Below the pieces are notes generated by a model. It worked only from the letters and a program-made list of their open reading frames with translations, was not told where the DNA came from and made no database searches. Below are positions 1 to 7,772 of a stretch of 64,000 bases of DNA, piece after piece. The number at the start of each line of letters is the position of its first letter. Position 1 is the first letter of the stretch. The position numbers and the translations under genes are program-made. The DNA is from Aestuarierythrobacter sp037968495 (GTDB lineage Bacteria; Pseudomonadota; Alphaproteobacteria; Sphingomonadales; Sphingomonadaceae). The stretch spans positions 1 through 64,000 of the forward strand of contig JBBKVP010000054.1 in NCBI GenBank assembly GCA_037968495.1, written 5' to 3'.

Positions 1-262
1 GTTCATGCGCGCTAATGGAAAGCGTTGGACCAAGGAAAATTGGAATACGCCGATCGCGGCAGCGGCTGCGAATGCTAAACTGCAAGATAGAGTTACGGCT
101 TACACTCTCAGGCACAGTGTCATCACCGACCTTGTTAACAGTGGACTTGCGATCCTAACTGTTGCGCAAATTAGCGACACAAGCGTGGAGATGATCGAGC
201 GCCACTATGGCCACCTCAATCGCGAGGCCGCGGAGAAAGCGCTTGAAGGAATCGCTCTATGA
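1..262 (+). CDS. Tyrosine recombinase (integrase), C-terminal part, cut by window edge
   Basis: The reading frame is open to the left edge, so the 85 residues after the first ATG are only the end of the protein. They match the C-terminal catalytic half of phage-type tyrosine recombinases: TLRHS carries the second catalytic Arg (about residue 36), and MIERHYGHL carries the nucleophilic Tyr (about 68). Related integrases usually have HDTS where this one has SDTS (about residues 57-60), so the second catalytic His seems replaced by Ser. Such enzymes insert and excise mobile DNA at tRNA genes. The stop overlaps the next start (ATGA). Together with the tRNA at 6.5 kb this suggests an integrative element. 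The family is clear; activity is uncertain. Confidence 0.8.
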   Translation, partial: FMRANGKRWTKENWNTPIAAAAANAKLQDRVTAYTLRHSVITDLVNSGLAILTVAQISDTSVEMIERHYGHLNREAAEKALEGIAL

Positions 263-867
263 CGAAAAGCAAGCAACCCAAACCCCCACCCAATGGTGAA
301 TCACCATTTCTGGACGACGATATCCGGCGCCTAATCGATCAATACGGCGTAGGAGAGTTCAAAAGCGCTGCCCAACGGCTGACGAAGCGCAAGTCTGGGC
401 CCAAGACTTTGGATGATTGGCCAATCCTTGCCGACCTGTTGAGGCAAGATGTTCTGGATTGGTTAGCAGGTGGCGACCCATTCGCGGATCGCTCTGTTTA
501 TTCTATTGCCAAAGAATATGCGGACGCGAACTCTGGCCAGAGCCATCCAGCAACAATGAAGCGTATAACCGGCAAACTGAAGAAGAAGAGCGCGCGGGAA
601 TTCCATGTCCTTTATCACGCGTTTTTAGAGGCAAGAAAATCTCACCCCGCCGAGGTATACGTCAGAGCGCTTAGCGAACTGGCTCGCATCAATCCCGGAG
701 GCCCTTGGCGGTATTTTCAGAAGAAAGCTGAAGAAGTCATGGCGGCTTCTAGTTCTGAAATTGGAGCGCCGGATAAGCGGGCTTCGATCTTCGAACTTGA
801 GGAATTGATCCGTGAGAATGAACCAGTATTGCGCACAGGTTTGTTGGCCCAATTTCTGCCCAAATAG
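259..867 (+). CDS. Hypothetical protein coupled to the integrase
   Basis: This gene encodes 202 residues and overlaps the integrase stop by 4 nt, so translation is probably coupled. I recognise no domain. The protein begins with a Pro/Lys-rich stretch (residues 3-13), is mostly predicted helical with many charged residues (KRITGKLKKKSAREF near 100-115), and has no signal peptide or membrane segment. Small basic genes directly behind an integrase are often accessory factors of the element, such as excisionase-like or regulatory proteins, but nothing here proves that. The DNA is more A+T-rich than the core genes downstream. Confidence 0.6.
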   Translation: MTKSKQPKPPPNGESPFLDDDIRRLIDQYGVGEFKSAAQRLTKRKSGPKTLDDWPILADLLRQDVLDWLAGGDPFADRSVYSIAKEYADANSGQSHPATMKRITGKLKKKSAREFHVLYHAFLEARKSHPAEVYVRALSELARINPGGPWRYFQKKAEEVMAASSSEIGAPDKRASIFELEELIRENEPVLRTGLLAQFLPK

Positions 868-967
868 CAGGGACGCCTTCAGGGAGGTATTATCGAGCCA
901 ATACCTCTGCACCTATTTGACTTTGAATTAAATCGCCTTTCGGTCCTGATACGCCAAGAATAGTTGA

Positions 968-1339
968 TTAACCGGCGCTGCTGACAGCGTGATGGTGCTT
1001 AACCGGAATCGCGGGACAGGCCATTGCTCGCTTTATGTTCGTGGGAGAGACGTACAAGAAGCGGAAAAGGCTGTTCGGTTCGCTTCTGAAAATGCGACAT
1101 GGGAAGTGATTGGAGATGCCATTGATGTAGGTCGGACGGAAGAGCGCCAAGAAATACTTGAAGAACTGAAGAAGCATAGAAACCCCATGCGCGCACCTGA
1201 AATCGCGCAACTTCTAGGTAAGAAAGAAGACAGCATAAGGAAGACACTAGGTCGGATGGCAACGTGCGGAGAGATCGAGAGGCCAAGTCGCGGCCTATAT
1301 ACCTGTCACAACAGTCCGGATGTCCTAAACTTCGAATAA
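968..1339 (+). pseudogene. RepA-like AAA ATPase/primase-helicase, C-terminal remnant
   Basis: The frame reads LTGAADSVMVLNRNRG and then LYVRGRDVQEAEKAVRF. This is the typical end of the RecA-like ATPase domain in plasmid and phage RepA-type proteins (AAA_25 family). It is followed by a small winged-helix-like tail (PEIAQLLGKKEDSIRKTLGRM) and the ending GEIERPSRGLYTC. Similarity begins at about 968, right after a stop at 965-967 and upstream of the first usable start (GTG 989). The Walker motifs and all of the N-terminus are therefore missing. The piece is best read as a remnant of the replication or mobilisation gene of the element, not a functional small gene. Confidence 0.65.
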
Positions 1340-1412
1340 GACATTCGGACACATAAGACAGGACGGATACAGTAAAGGCGTTGTTATACAAAGCGTACCC
1401 AAATGACTCGAC

Positions 1413-1964
1413 ATGGCAATCGTTCACTTTTACCGGTTGCCTATGGCGGACCCGACCATCGAAGAAGTCGATGCATTCATATCTGGATACAAAACACTCG
1501 ATGGCTTTTTGCCGGAGTGGTCGCAGCAATATGGCTGGAGTTGGACTACTCAATGGAGTATTTTGGACACGCAGGGCAGACAAATGGCCCATTTGGCGTT
1601 CTCAATTAACGCGGCGCTTACCAGACCTTCTATATCAGCGATTTTTCGCAAGAACCTCATTTACCGGGTTGATATAGTGCCGAAGGATGAAACCAAACCA
1701 AACGACTATGGTGCGCTGGCTGTAGGCCTACCGTATAACGTCACAGGGCCACACACGCACCCTTGGCCAGAGCACCGACAGTACGTTCAGGAAAATGGCT
1801 TTGGGGAACTACCTTTTCGCAAACCGGTCGACATAATAGACGTTCAGTTTATAAGGGCGCTTGAGGTCGCTGCTGAGGATTTGAATATTCAGGTCGACCC
1901 TCGCCAGAGAGACTGCGAGCCACCGGCTCAGGCAGGTCTTTTCGCAGACAGGAACGGGCTATGA
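1413..1964 (+). CDS. Unknown protein, first gene of a coupled pair in the island
   Basis: This gene encodes 183 residues, with an alternative start at ATG 1443 that would remove the first 10. I do not recognise the family. Visible features are a Trp-rich segment (WSQQYGWSWTTQWSIL, about 36-51), a YRVD motif (about 84-87), a histidine cluster GPHTHPWPEHR (about 112-122) and a helical tail. The order RxD, then HxH, then a C-terminal helix resembles several small uncharacterised families found beside DUF1828 proteins, but I cannot name one with certainty. Its stop overlaps the ATG of the next gene (ATGA), so the two probably act together. It lies between a replication remnant and a dead restriction gene, in defence-island-like surroundings. 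Confidence 0.6.
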   Translation: MAIVHFYRLPMADPTIEEVDAFISGYKTLDGFLPEWSQQYGWSWTTQWSILDTQGRQMAHLAFSINAALTRPSISAIFRKNLIYRVDIVPKDETKPNDYGALAVGLPYNVTGPHTHPWPEHRQYVQENGFGELPFRKPVDIIDVQFIRALEVAAEDLNIQVDPRQRDCEPPAQAGLFADRNGL

Positions 1965-2668
1965 ATTGCGCGGATATTGATTCCCTGCTGACTCAGATTC
2001 CAGCTTGCGTTGAGGTGGGAGGTGGCGCTCGCTTTACTACTCATTGCCTGTATCCATCGTCGGACCCAGTGCATGTATTCATTGGTAAACGTGATCGCGG
2101 CTATCGGGTTACTGACGGTGGCGGTGCTTGGCGCTCTGCTGGGCGCGTTGGCAAGGCAAATGAAGGTATTTTTCATCGCGCTTGTAAGCGCCACTCCGTC
2201 GCCTTTAAGTCCGGCATTCTGCTTGCTGAACCGCCTGACTCAAATTGGCTCTATCCAGCTATACTTGCTGTTGCCAATGCTTCAGCTATGGCCGCCCGCG
2301 CCGCCCTTGAAATAAACATTCGAAGCGAGAAGTCTCTCAACATGGCAATCTACGAGATGATTTCTCGGCATGTTCCAAAGCATCAGATTACTAAAAATTA
2401 CGAATATCGCGGTCGCTCTGGTCACAATTGGCCAATCGACATTGCTGTCTTGAGATCAAGAACTATGCTGGTGAAATCAGTCGCACAAAACGGGAATAGT
2501 ATTAACTCCAACTATGCCGCGTTCGGTGACATCGGCGACCAGCCCCAGCTTGATAAGATTTCAGTTTTTGAAAATGAGTTGAAGCAGGACAGCGCCGCAC
2601 TGTTACAGCAGGTAACTTCCTTGGTGCCATTTAAGGCCTTGGAATTTACTGTTTTGAACGGTCTTTAG
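1961..2668 (+). CDS. DUF1828/DUF1829-like protein, second gene of the pair
   Basis: This gene encodes 235 residues. The N-terminal part contains HVFIGKRDRGYRVTDGGGAW (about 33-52), which matches the DUF1828 pattern of a strand pair followed by (I/V)TDGG. The C-terminal part has YRGRSGHNWPIDIAVL and LVKSVAQNG (about 147-177), which resembles DUF1829 (SGxxxxxD...K). DUF1828/DUF1829 proteins are found in mobile DNA and are suspected to belong to defence or toxin-like modules; no mechanism is established that I know of. The start overlaps the stop of the preceding unknown gene by 4 nt. The gene looks intact, unlike its damaged neighbours, which suggests selection to keep the pair. Confidence 0.6.
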   Translation: MNCADIDSLLTQIPACVEVGGGARFTTHCLYPSSDPVHVFIGKRDRGYRVTDGGGAWRSAGRVGKANEGIFHRACKRHSVAFKSGILLAEPPDSNWLYPAILAVANASAMAARAALEINIRSEKSLNMAIYEMISRHVPKHQITKNYEYRGRSGHNWPIDIAVLRSRTMLVKSVAQNGNSINSNYAAFGDIGDQPQLDKISVFENELKQDSAALLQQVTSLVPFKALEFTVLNGL

Positions 2669-2722
2669 CGTTCACTGACACAAGTTGATCAAGCATTCTT
2701 TCGGCCTCGGTGGGGCTTAGTT

Positions 2723-3016
2723 CTAATTCTTGTCAGCGTAGGTGCAAAGAAGTTCGGCATTTACGTCCTGCCCCTCCAGCGAACGAACACAACTCTGGTG
2801 TGGAGACATGTAGCTATAGAGCCAGACGGCGAATATAACTCCTAGCGCGGCGATGATTGCAATTTTGACTTTGTCACTCATAACGCTGCCTTTTTTGTAA
2901 GGCCCGCGCTTCTTAGGTGCCGGTGCCATCTTGTCAATCTTAGCAATCATATCATCAAGCGACCAGAGTGTTTCAGTAATTCCAGCGGCCATGCAGACCC
3001 ACTGCTTCTCTGACAC
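2723..3016 (-). CDS. Small membrane protein, possibly two genes read as one
   Basis: This ORF of 97 residues begins 12 nt behind the hsdR remnant; it starts at GTG 3016, or at a later in-frame ATG (MAAGITET). The first half (LWSLDDMIAKIDKMAP, then KKRGPYKK) looks like a complete small soluble protein of the type that ends in a basic GPYKK tail. The second half starts with its own ATG (MSDKVKIAIIAALG, about residue 46), which follows an AAAGG Shine-Dalgarno-like sequence at good spacing. It has one transmembrane helix (IAIIAALGVIFAVWLY) and two cysteines. It could be one fused protein or, more likely, a 52-residue membrane protein whose upstream partner lost its stop. Function unknown. Confidence 0.5.
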   Translation of the reverse strand: MSEKQWVCMAAGITETLWSLDDMIAKIDKMAPAPKKRGPYKKGSVMSDKVKIAIIAALGVIFAVWLYSYMSPHQSCVRSLEGQDVNAELLCTYADKN

Positions 3017-3028
3017 TGGACTTCTTCG

Positions 3029-5510
3029 CTAAAGATCGTCGAAGGTCTCGATCAGTTCTTGCAGCTTGCGCGTGACCCGCTCGATTATGGTTTTACGTTC
3101 AAGAATTTTTGGCTTCACTTCGAGCGAAGCAACAATCCTGTCACGAAGTGGCGGCCTTTGTGTAAAGTGGTAGTCTGCAACCATCTGCTCAACAGCCTCT
3201 CGCTTCAGTCCTTCAACTTCACAAAATGCAACAAGCTGCTTTTCGCGCTCCTCTGTCCAGAATTTCTCGAAGCCAGTTTCAACCTCTCCAGCCGCTGAGA
3301 TACCGGGAAGATAGTCAGCGATGAACTTCTCAATCAGTTCTCGCTTACTGCGAAGCTGCGCCTCCGACCCCAGTAGGTCGAGCACGGCTTGTTTGCGCGA
3401 TGCAGCCTTGCTTCGCACGCCTTCATCGTCCGATTGCTCCGCTTCCTTCAGTCCAGCCAAGAGCGCGAGAATATAAGCGACATTGATCTCATCACGCTGG
3501 ATCAACTCAAGTTCAAAATCCACTTCCTCAATAATTGAGGCTTTGGCATCACCTTCCTTCTCGGAACGCGCCTTGTCATAGAGGTCGAGATATTTGCTGC
3601 GGTAGTCGGCAAATTGCTGCTCGTTCATCCAGATGTCCGCCCATGCGAACTCGGAGAATGTCTTGAGCACATTCATGGTTCGGATCAGATCGCGAAACGC
3701 CCTGATGAACTTCAATTCGTCGTCTTCGGACACGAGTGCATCCACGCTGGCCACAGTGGGCGCGATGGAGAGCAGCAGCTTCACTCCCTCGTTGAACGCC
3801 TCCACATAGTCCTCATAAGGCTCGATCAGGATCGTTTCGTTCGCGTTCTTATCGGAAAAGAGGGAAATCGCCTGATCGGTGTTCTTCTTGAGGTTGCGGA
3901 AGCAGATGATGTTTCCTTGGCTCTTCACTTCATTCAAAGTTCGGTTTGTTCGCGAATAGGCTTGTATCAGGCCGTGATGCCGCAAGTTCTTGTCGACATA
4001 GAGCGTGTTGACCTTTTTCGCGTCAAAGCCGGTAAGAAACATATTGACCACCAGAAGGACATCGATCCGATCTTTATCCTGAAACCCGCAGATCATGCTC
4101 ACCAGCCGCCTTGCGCGCTTTGAATTGCTCGTAATATTGGATCAGCACATTGACGCTGCTCACCGCCATGATCGAGGTGAAGTCTCTTCCATGAGTCTTG
4201 CGGTTGTGATTGGCGATTATCCATTGAACTACGCCATCGGTCCGGCCTTCATCCTCAAAGAACTCTTTCGTATCGATGCCTGAGACATTCTCGTCGATCA
4301 GGCTGCCGTCTTTTTTGCGCAGCTTGCCCCAATACTCGACACTGAACTTGAGCACATTCTGATCGCGGATGGCATCGGTAATCACGTATTGGTGTAGCTG
4401 CTCGCCAAACAAATCCTTGGTGGTCCGCTTACCCAGATCATTGCGGCTGGCATTGTCTGCGAAGATTGGCGTGCCGGTGAAGCCGAACATCTGCGCTTTA
4501 GTGAAATAGTCAGTAACCCGCTTATGCGTGTCGCCAAATTGCGAGCGATGGCATTCGTCGAAGATGAAGACGATGCGGTCGTCCTTCAACGCCGCCATTG
4601 TCGCGTCATACCGGTCTTTACCGATGGCATTGTTGAGTTTCTGGATGGTGGTGACGATCAGCTTGGTGCTGTCGTCGCCGAACTGTTTAACAAGGGCCGC
4701 CGTGTTGCTTGTGCCATTCACGCTGTCTTTGGAGAAGTGATTGAACTCGGTTGTTGTTTGATAATCGAGGTCCGCTCGGTCCACCACAAACACCACCTTT
4801 GCCACTTTGGGAAAGTGGGTTAGAATTTGTGCAGCTTTGAAACTCGTCAGCGTTTTGCCCGAACCGGTGGTGTGCCAGATATAACCGTTCTTGCGGCTGG
4901 CCTTCACCTGCTCAATAATCGCTTCGACCGCATAATATTGATAGGGTCGCAGGATCATCAGCAGCTTATCGGTTTCCTGCAAAACCGTGTAACGGCAGAT
5001 CATCTTGGAGACGTGGCACTTCTCCAGAAAATCATCCGCGAATGCGTCGAGATTGGTGATCGTTGAGTTATCGCGCTTCGCCCAGAAGAACGTCTGCTTG
5101 AAACTCTGCTTGCGCTGGTTGGCGTAATATTTTGTGTTCACACCGTTGGAGATCACGAACACCTGCACAAAATTGAACAGGCCGCGCGATGTCCAGAAAC
5201 TGTGGCGCTGGTAACGGTTGATCTGGTTGAACGCCTCCTTCATCTCCAGCCCGCGCCGCTTTAACTCGATCTGGACGAGCGGCAGGCCATTGATCAACAA
5301 GGTCACATCATAGCGGTTCTTGTAACTGCCCTCTTGGGCAATCTGGTGCGTCACCTGATATTGGTTGCGGCACCATTCCTCGGTGTTGAGGAACTGGACG
5401 TAGCAATTCGTCTCATCATCGCGCTTCAACTCCATCCGCCCGCGCAGAGTCTTTGCCCGGTCGAACACATTGCCTTTGTCGAGATGGTTGTTGGGTTTCG
5501 CCGACCGCGC
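3029..5510 (-). pseudogene. hsdR: Type I restriction enzyme R subunit, broken
   Basis: HsdR is the ATP-dependent translocase and nuclease of type I restriction systems. Two reading frames cover it. The upstream one (5468-4074) holds the nuclease region (NGLPLVQIELKRRG, the QxxxK-type motif), the P-loop HTTGSGKTLT and FDECHRSQFG (DEAD-like box). The downstream one (4102-3029) resumes at DRIDVLLVVNMFLTGFDAKK and contains HHGLIQAYSRTNR (motif VI). Between them a stretch of roughly 75-100 codons is missing and the frame shifts, at about 4088-4096. At the 5' end the frame joins an XRE gene at about 5483-5503, so the first part of the N-terminus is gone. No hsdM or hsdS gene is present. This is a dead remnant. 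Confidence 0.9.
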
Positions 5511-5629
5511 TCAAGGCCGCTAATATATTGTTGAGAGAATCCGGAGCGAACCGCGACTTCCTCTTGCGTCAATCCCGATGCAAGCCTCAAGCGAGTGAAG
5601 TTAAGTCCGACAAGGCGACGCATGTCCAT
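5483..5629 (-). pseudogene. XRE-family regulator, N-terminal stump fused to hsdR
   Basis: From ATG 5629 the frame encodes a standard XRE helix-turn-helix: NFTRLRLASGLTQEEVAV, then GFSQQYISGLERGRRNPT. After RRNPT the expected continuation (a hydrophobic helix ending the fold) is absent. The frame instead runs into hsdR sequence in the wrong phase and stops at 5426. The join therefore marks a deletion that removed the end of this gene and the start of hsdR. XRE regulators of this kind commonly control restriction-modification genes, which fits the context. The 5' part is well preserved, but a truncated fold is unlikely to repress. Confidence 0.8.
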
Positions 5630-5682
5630 GCCTGAGTGATGCAGCCTCAAGCATCTGGAGTTTATCAACTATAGTATGTAAT

Positions 5683-5703
5683 CCCTTCTGACCGGTAGAA
5701 GGG
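5683..5703. promoter_or_regulatory. Inverted repeat between divergent genes, possible XRE operator
   Basis: CCCTTCT, 7 nt, AGAAGGG forms a perfect 7-bp inverted repeat just upstream of the ATG at 5712 and in the divergent gap to the XRE stump (start 5629). Such a place and symmetry fit an operator of the XRE regulator. A hairpin in the leader RNA of the rightward gene is the other reading. Assignment is inference only. Confidence 0.4.
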
Positions 5704-5711
5704 TCTAATTA

Positions 5712-6179
5712 ATGGCAAATTCTGCAGAGCAAAAAAAGCAGTCGAAGCAGAGTGATCCTGACGGCTCGTTCGATGAATTCCTATTTGCATCGCAGCGCGC
5801 AATCAGAGCGTATTCACGGCAAAAATACGCCCAGTTGGCCAAACTGGTGCGATACGATTTACGCAAATTTCCACAGTCAGGCATTTTTGATGACGATCAC
5901 CACCGCCACCTTTGGGACGAGTATTGTCTTCAAGTTCAGACTGGGCCCTCCCAGCTTGAAGAGGCATGGGAGCAGACAATCCAGCCGCACATTACGCACC
6001 GAATGAGGTCACTTCCTCATTCGGTTGCCGTCCTACTTACGATTTCTGAAGCGCATGACACCTGTGATTACGAATGCCAAGATGGCGAGACAGTGCAGGA
6101 GGAGCAAATCTCTCGCGGCATTTGGAATGCGCTAGTGAGACTTGCCGATGATAACCCACAAAGCTGGACCAAGGGCTAA
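5712..6179 (+). CDS. Hypothetical acidic protein in the island, probably frameshifted at the end
   Basis: This gene encodes 155 residues starting at ATG 5712, with no recognised domain. The N-terminus is polar (SAEQKKQSKQSDPDGSFDEF); a helical, aromatic-rich middle follows (RAIRAYSRQKYAQLAKLVRYDL), and then an acidic region (CDYECQDGETVQEEQ). No signal peptide or membrane helix is visible. Directly after the stop, in another frame, the DNA reads like continued protein (see the entry at 6188-6331). The last residues here (SWTKG) may therefore be out of frame, and the original protein may have been about 50 residues longer. Function unknown; it could be part of the lost restriction locus or independent cargo. 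Confidence 0.5.
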   Translation: MANSAEQKKQSKQSDPDGSFDEFLFASQRAIRAYSRQKYAQLAKLVRYDLRKFPQSGIFDDDHHRHLWDEYCLQVQTGPSQLEEAWEQTIQPHITHRMRSLPHSVAVLLTISEAHDTCDYECQDGETVQEEQISRGIWNALVRLADDNPQSWTKG

Positions 6180-6187
6180 TTGAAGCA

Positions 6188-6331
6188 TTGCAGATCCAAG
6201 GCCGCTCGAACTGGCAGGAGGCACAGCAATTAGCGCGTCGGTATGGGAAATATGAGCCTGAAGGGACGTTTTGCTTCAGCCAACTATCAACCCCAAACAG
6301 CAAAATGAGCGTTAGGCAGATAAAGCGATAA
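6188..6331 (+). pseudogene. Likely frameshifted C-terminal continuation of the preceding gene
   Basis: In the +2 frame relative to the gene ending at 6179 there is a coherent stretch opening near 6163: LDQGLIEALQIQGRSNW, then QEAQQLARRYGKYEPEG, ending at TAA 6329-6331. It looks like real helical protein and abuts the preceding stop, so a single indel around 6160-6180 would join the two. Alternatively it is a 47-residue coupled gene starting at TTG 6188. From 6332 to the tRNA at 6549 I see nothing else convincing. Confidence 0.4.
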
Positions 6332-6548
6332 ATTTCAATATTTTATCACGGAATTGGCTAAATCACTGTCGATGATTACTTACGGTAGCAGGGGGGTAAA
6401 TAGGGTTTTTGTGTGTCGAAGTACGTCACTGCAGCGTACGCAAAACATCTTGTCTATCGGACACTCAAGTCCGAAGGGCTTTCAACACCCTGTTTTTCAC
6501 ACGCGTTTCATACCGTGAGGTTCGAAACCATATAACTCATTGAAATAT

Positions 6549-6625
<77 letters not shown>

Positions 6626-6718
6626 CAATCGGGCGCGCCTAGCAAGAGGTAGCGCGGCGCGCCAGCGCTTTTGCGGCAATTAGCGATTTGGCAAGCTGCA
6701 GGCGCTATTGGCGTGTCA

Positions 6719-7147
6719 ATGACTTCGCAACCTCCTCATTCCGACTTCGGTAAATCAGCCAAATCTGTGCCCGAGGCCGAACAAGGCACCGAATTTCGTG
6801 CCAAGCCAAGCTCCATAAGCACCCGCTGGGCTGCGCTCGGCGATGCCGGCAATGCCGTCGCGGCAATGGCCGGAATGATGCCTACGCCGACTAACTCGCA
6901 AATCAGGAATTTCCCGGCAGTGATTCGCGATGCCGGGGGCTGGCGCCTGGAGATGGCCGAAAACGGCATTCAGGATCTCGCTGCCTTTATGGAGCCGGGC
7001 CTCGCAGCTCTGCTGGCTGTGAATGCGCGCGGACAAGATGCTAGCGCTCCGGCGCTCGCCCTGTGGCACGAATTTCATGCCGCACGCGCCGCCTTGCTCG
7101 CGCTGCCGCCTGAAACCGGGACAATGGGTCCGCGCCGCAGCGCCTGA
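6719..7147 (+). CDS. Hypothetical protein upstream of mmcB
   Basis: From ATG 6719 (preferred over the TTG at 6671 because the extra residues look non-coding) the gene gives 142 residues. No domain is recognised. It is rich in Ala, has a moderately hydrophobic centre (GNAVAAMAGMMPTP, about 39-52), and a C-terminal helix (ALALWHEFHAARAALLAL). No clear signal peptide. It lies 27 nt before mmcB on the same strand, so the two may share a transcript, but a functional link is unproven. This is the first gene of normal core composition after the tRNA. Confidence 0.6.
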   Translation: MTSQPPHSDFGKSAKSVPEAEQGTEFRAKPSSISTRWAALGDAGNAVAAMAGMMPTPTNSQIRNFPAVIRDAGGWRLEMAENGIQDLAAFMEPGLAALLAVNARGQDASAPALALWHEFHAARAALLALPPETGTMGPRRSA

Positions 7148-7174
7148 CCATCCCTGCTTGACGAAGTTCATGCT

Positions 7175-7717
7175 ATGTTCCTATTCAGGGGCATGGATGA
7201 TTCCCTCGAAATAGCAACTGCCTCCGATTCGCCTACCGCGCTCACTAGCGATCCCACCGTTGTGGATTCGGCTGCTGTGGCGCGCGGAATTATGCGCCTT
7301 TTCGCGCGTAATGACATCTGGTGCATTCCCGAAATGCCGTTGCGGGGCGGAAGGCGAGCCGATTTGATGGGGGTCGATCCGAAAGGCCGCGTGATCATTG
7401 TCGAAATCAAGGTTTCTCGTGCTGATCTGCTCGGCGACGGAAAATGGCCCGACTACCTCGAACATTGTGACCGTTTTTATTGGGGCCTCGCCCCGGGGCT
7501 GGACCGTACATGCCTCGAGGGGGATGATTTTAAACCCGAATGCTGCGGGATCATTGTCGCCGATGGCTATGATGCCGAGATCCTTCGGCCTGCCCCTTCG
7601 CACTCGCTTGCCGCCTCGCGCCGCAAGGTCGAAGTGGAACGGCTCGCTCGCACAGCCATGCGCCGGATGCAGGTTGCCTCCGATCCGGCATGTTCGCCTT
7701 GGGGAACGAGCGAGTAG
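7175..7717 (+). CDS. mmcB: MmcB family DNA repair protein, putative endonuclease
   Basis: The protein (180 residues, or 174 from ATG 7193) matches the MmcB family, first found in Caulobacter as an SOS-linked gene needed for survival of mitomycin C damage. The core has a PD-(D/E)xK-like layout: RRADLMGVDPKGRVIIVEIKVS contains the D...ExK signature (about residues 59-80), and DYLEHCDRFYWGL follows. The N-terminal part (DSAAVARGIMRLFARND) is the expected helix. The C-terminus is basic. It is likely a cytoplasmic nuclease in DNA repair. I see no obvious LexA box in the short upstream gap. Confidence 0.85.
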   Translation: MFLFRGMDDSLEIATASDSPTALTSDPTVVDSAAVARGIMRLFARNDIWCIPEMPLRGGRRADLMGVDPKGRVIIVEIKVSRADLLGDGKWPDYLEHCDRFYWGLAPGLDRTCLEGDDFKPECCGIIVADGYDAEILRPAPSHSLAASRRKVEVERLARTAMRRMQVASDPACSPWGTSE

Positions 7718-7772
7718 GTTTACTGCAAAGCAGTACTGGCGCGCGAATCGTGCTTCCTGCATAGGGTGAGGT

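Noticed and set aside
999..1592. 197-codon minus-strand frame across the RepA remnant
   Set aside because: No domain or ribosome site, and it crosses the remnant, whose homology is on the plus strand.
1928..2194. 88-codon minus-strand frame over the DUF1828-like gene
   Set aside because: Shadow of the coupled plus-strand gene; no start context.
6413..6535. 40-codon GTG frame next to the tRNA
   Set aside because: Short, weak ribosome site and no recognised motif; position beside an attachment site is the only argument.
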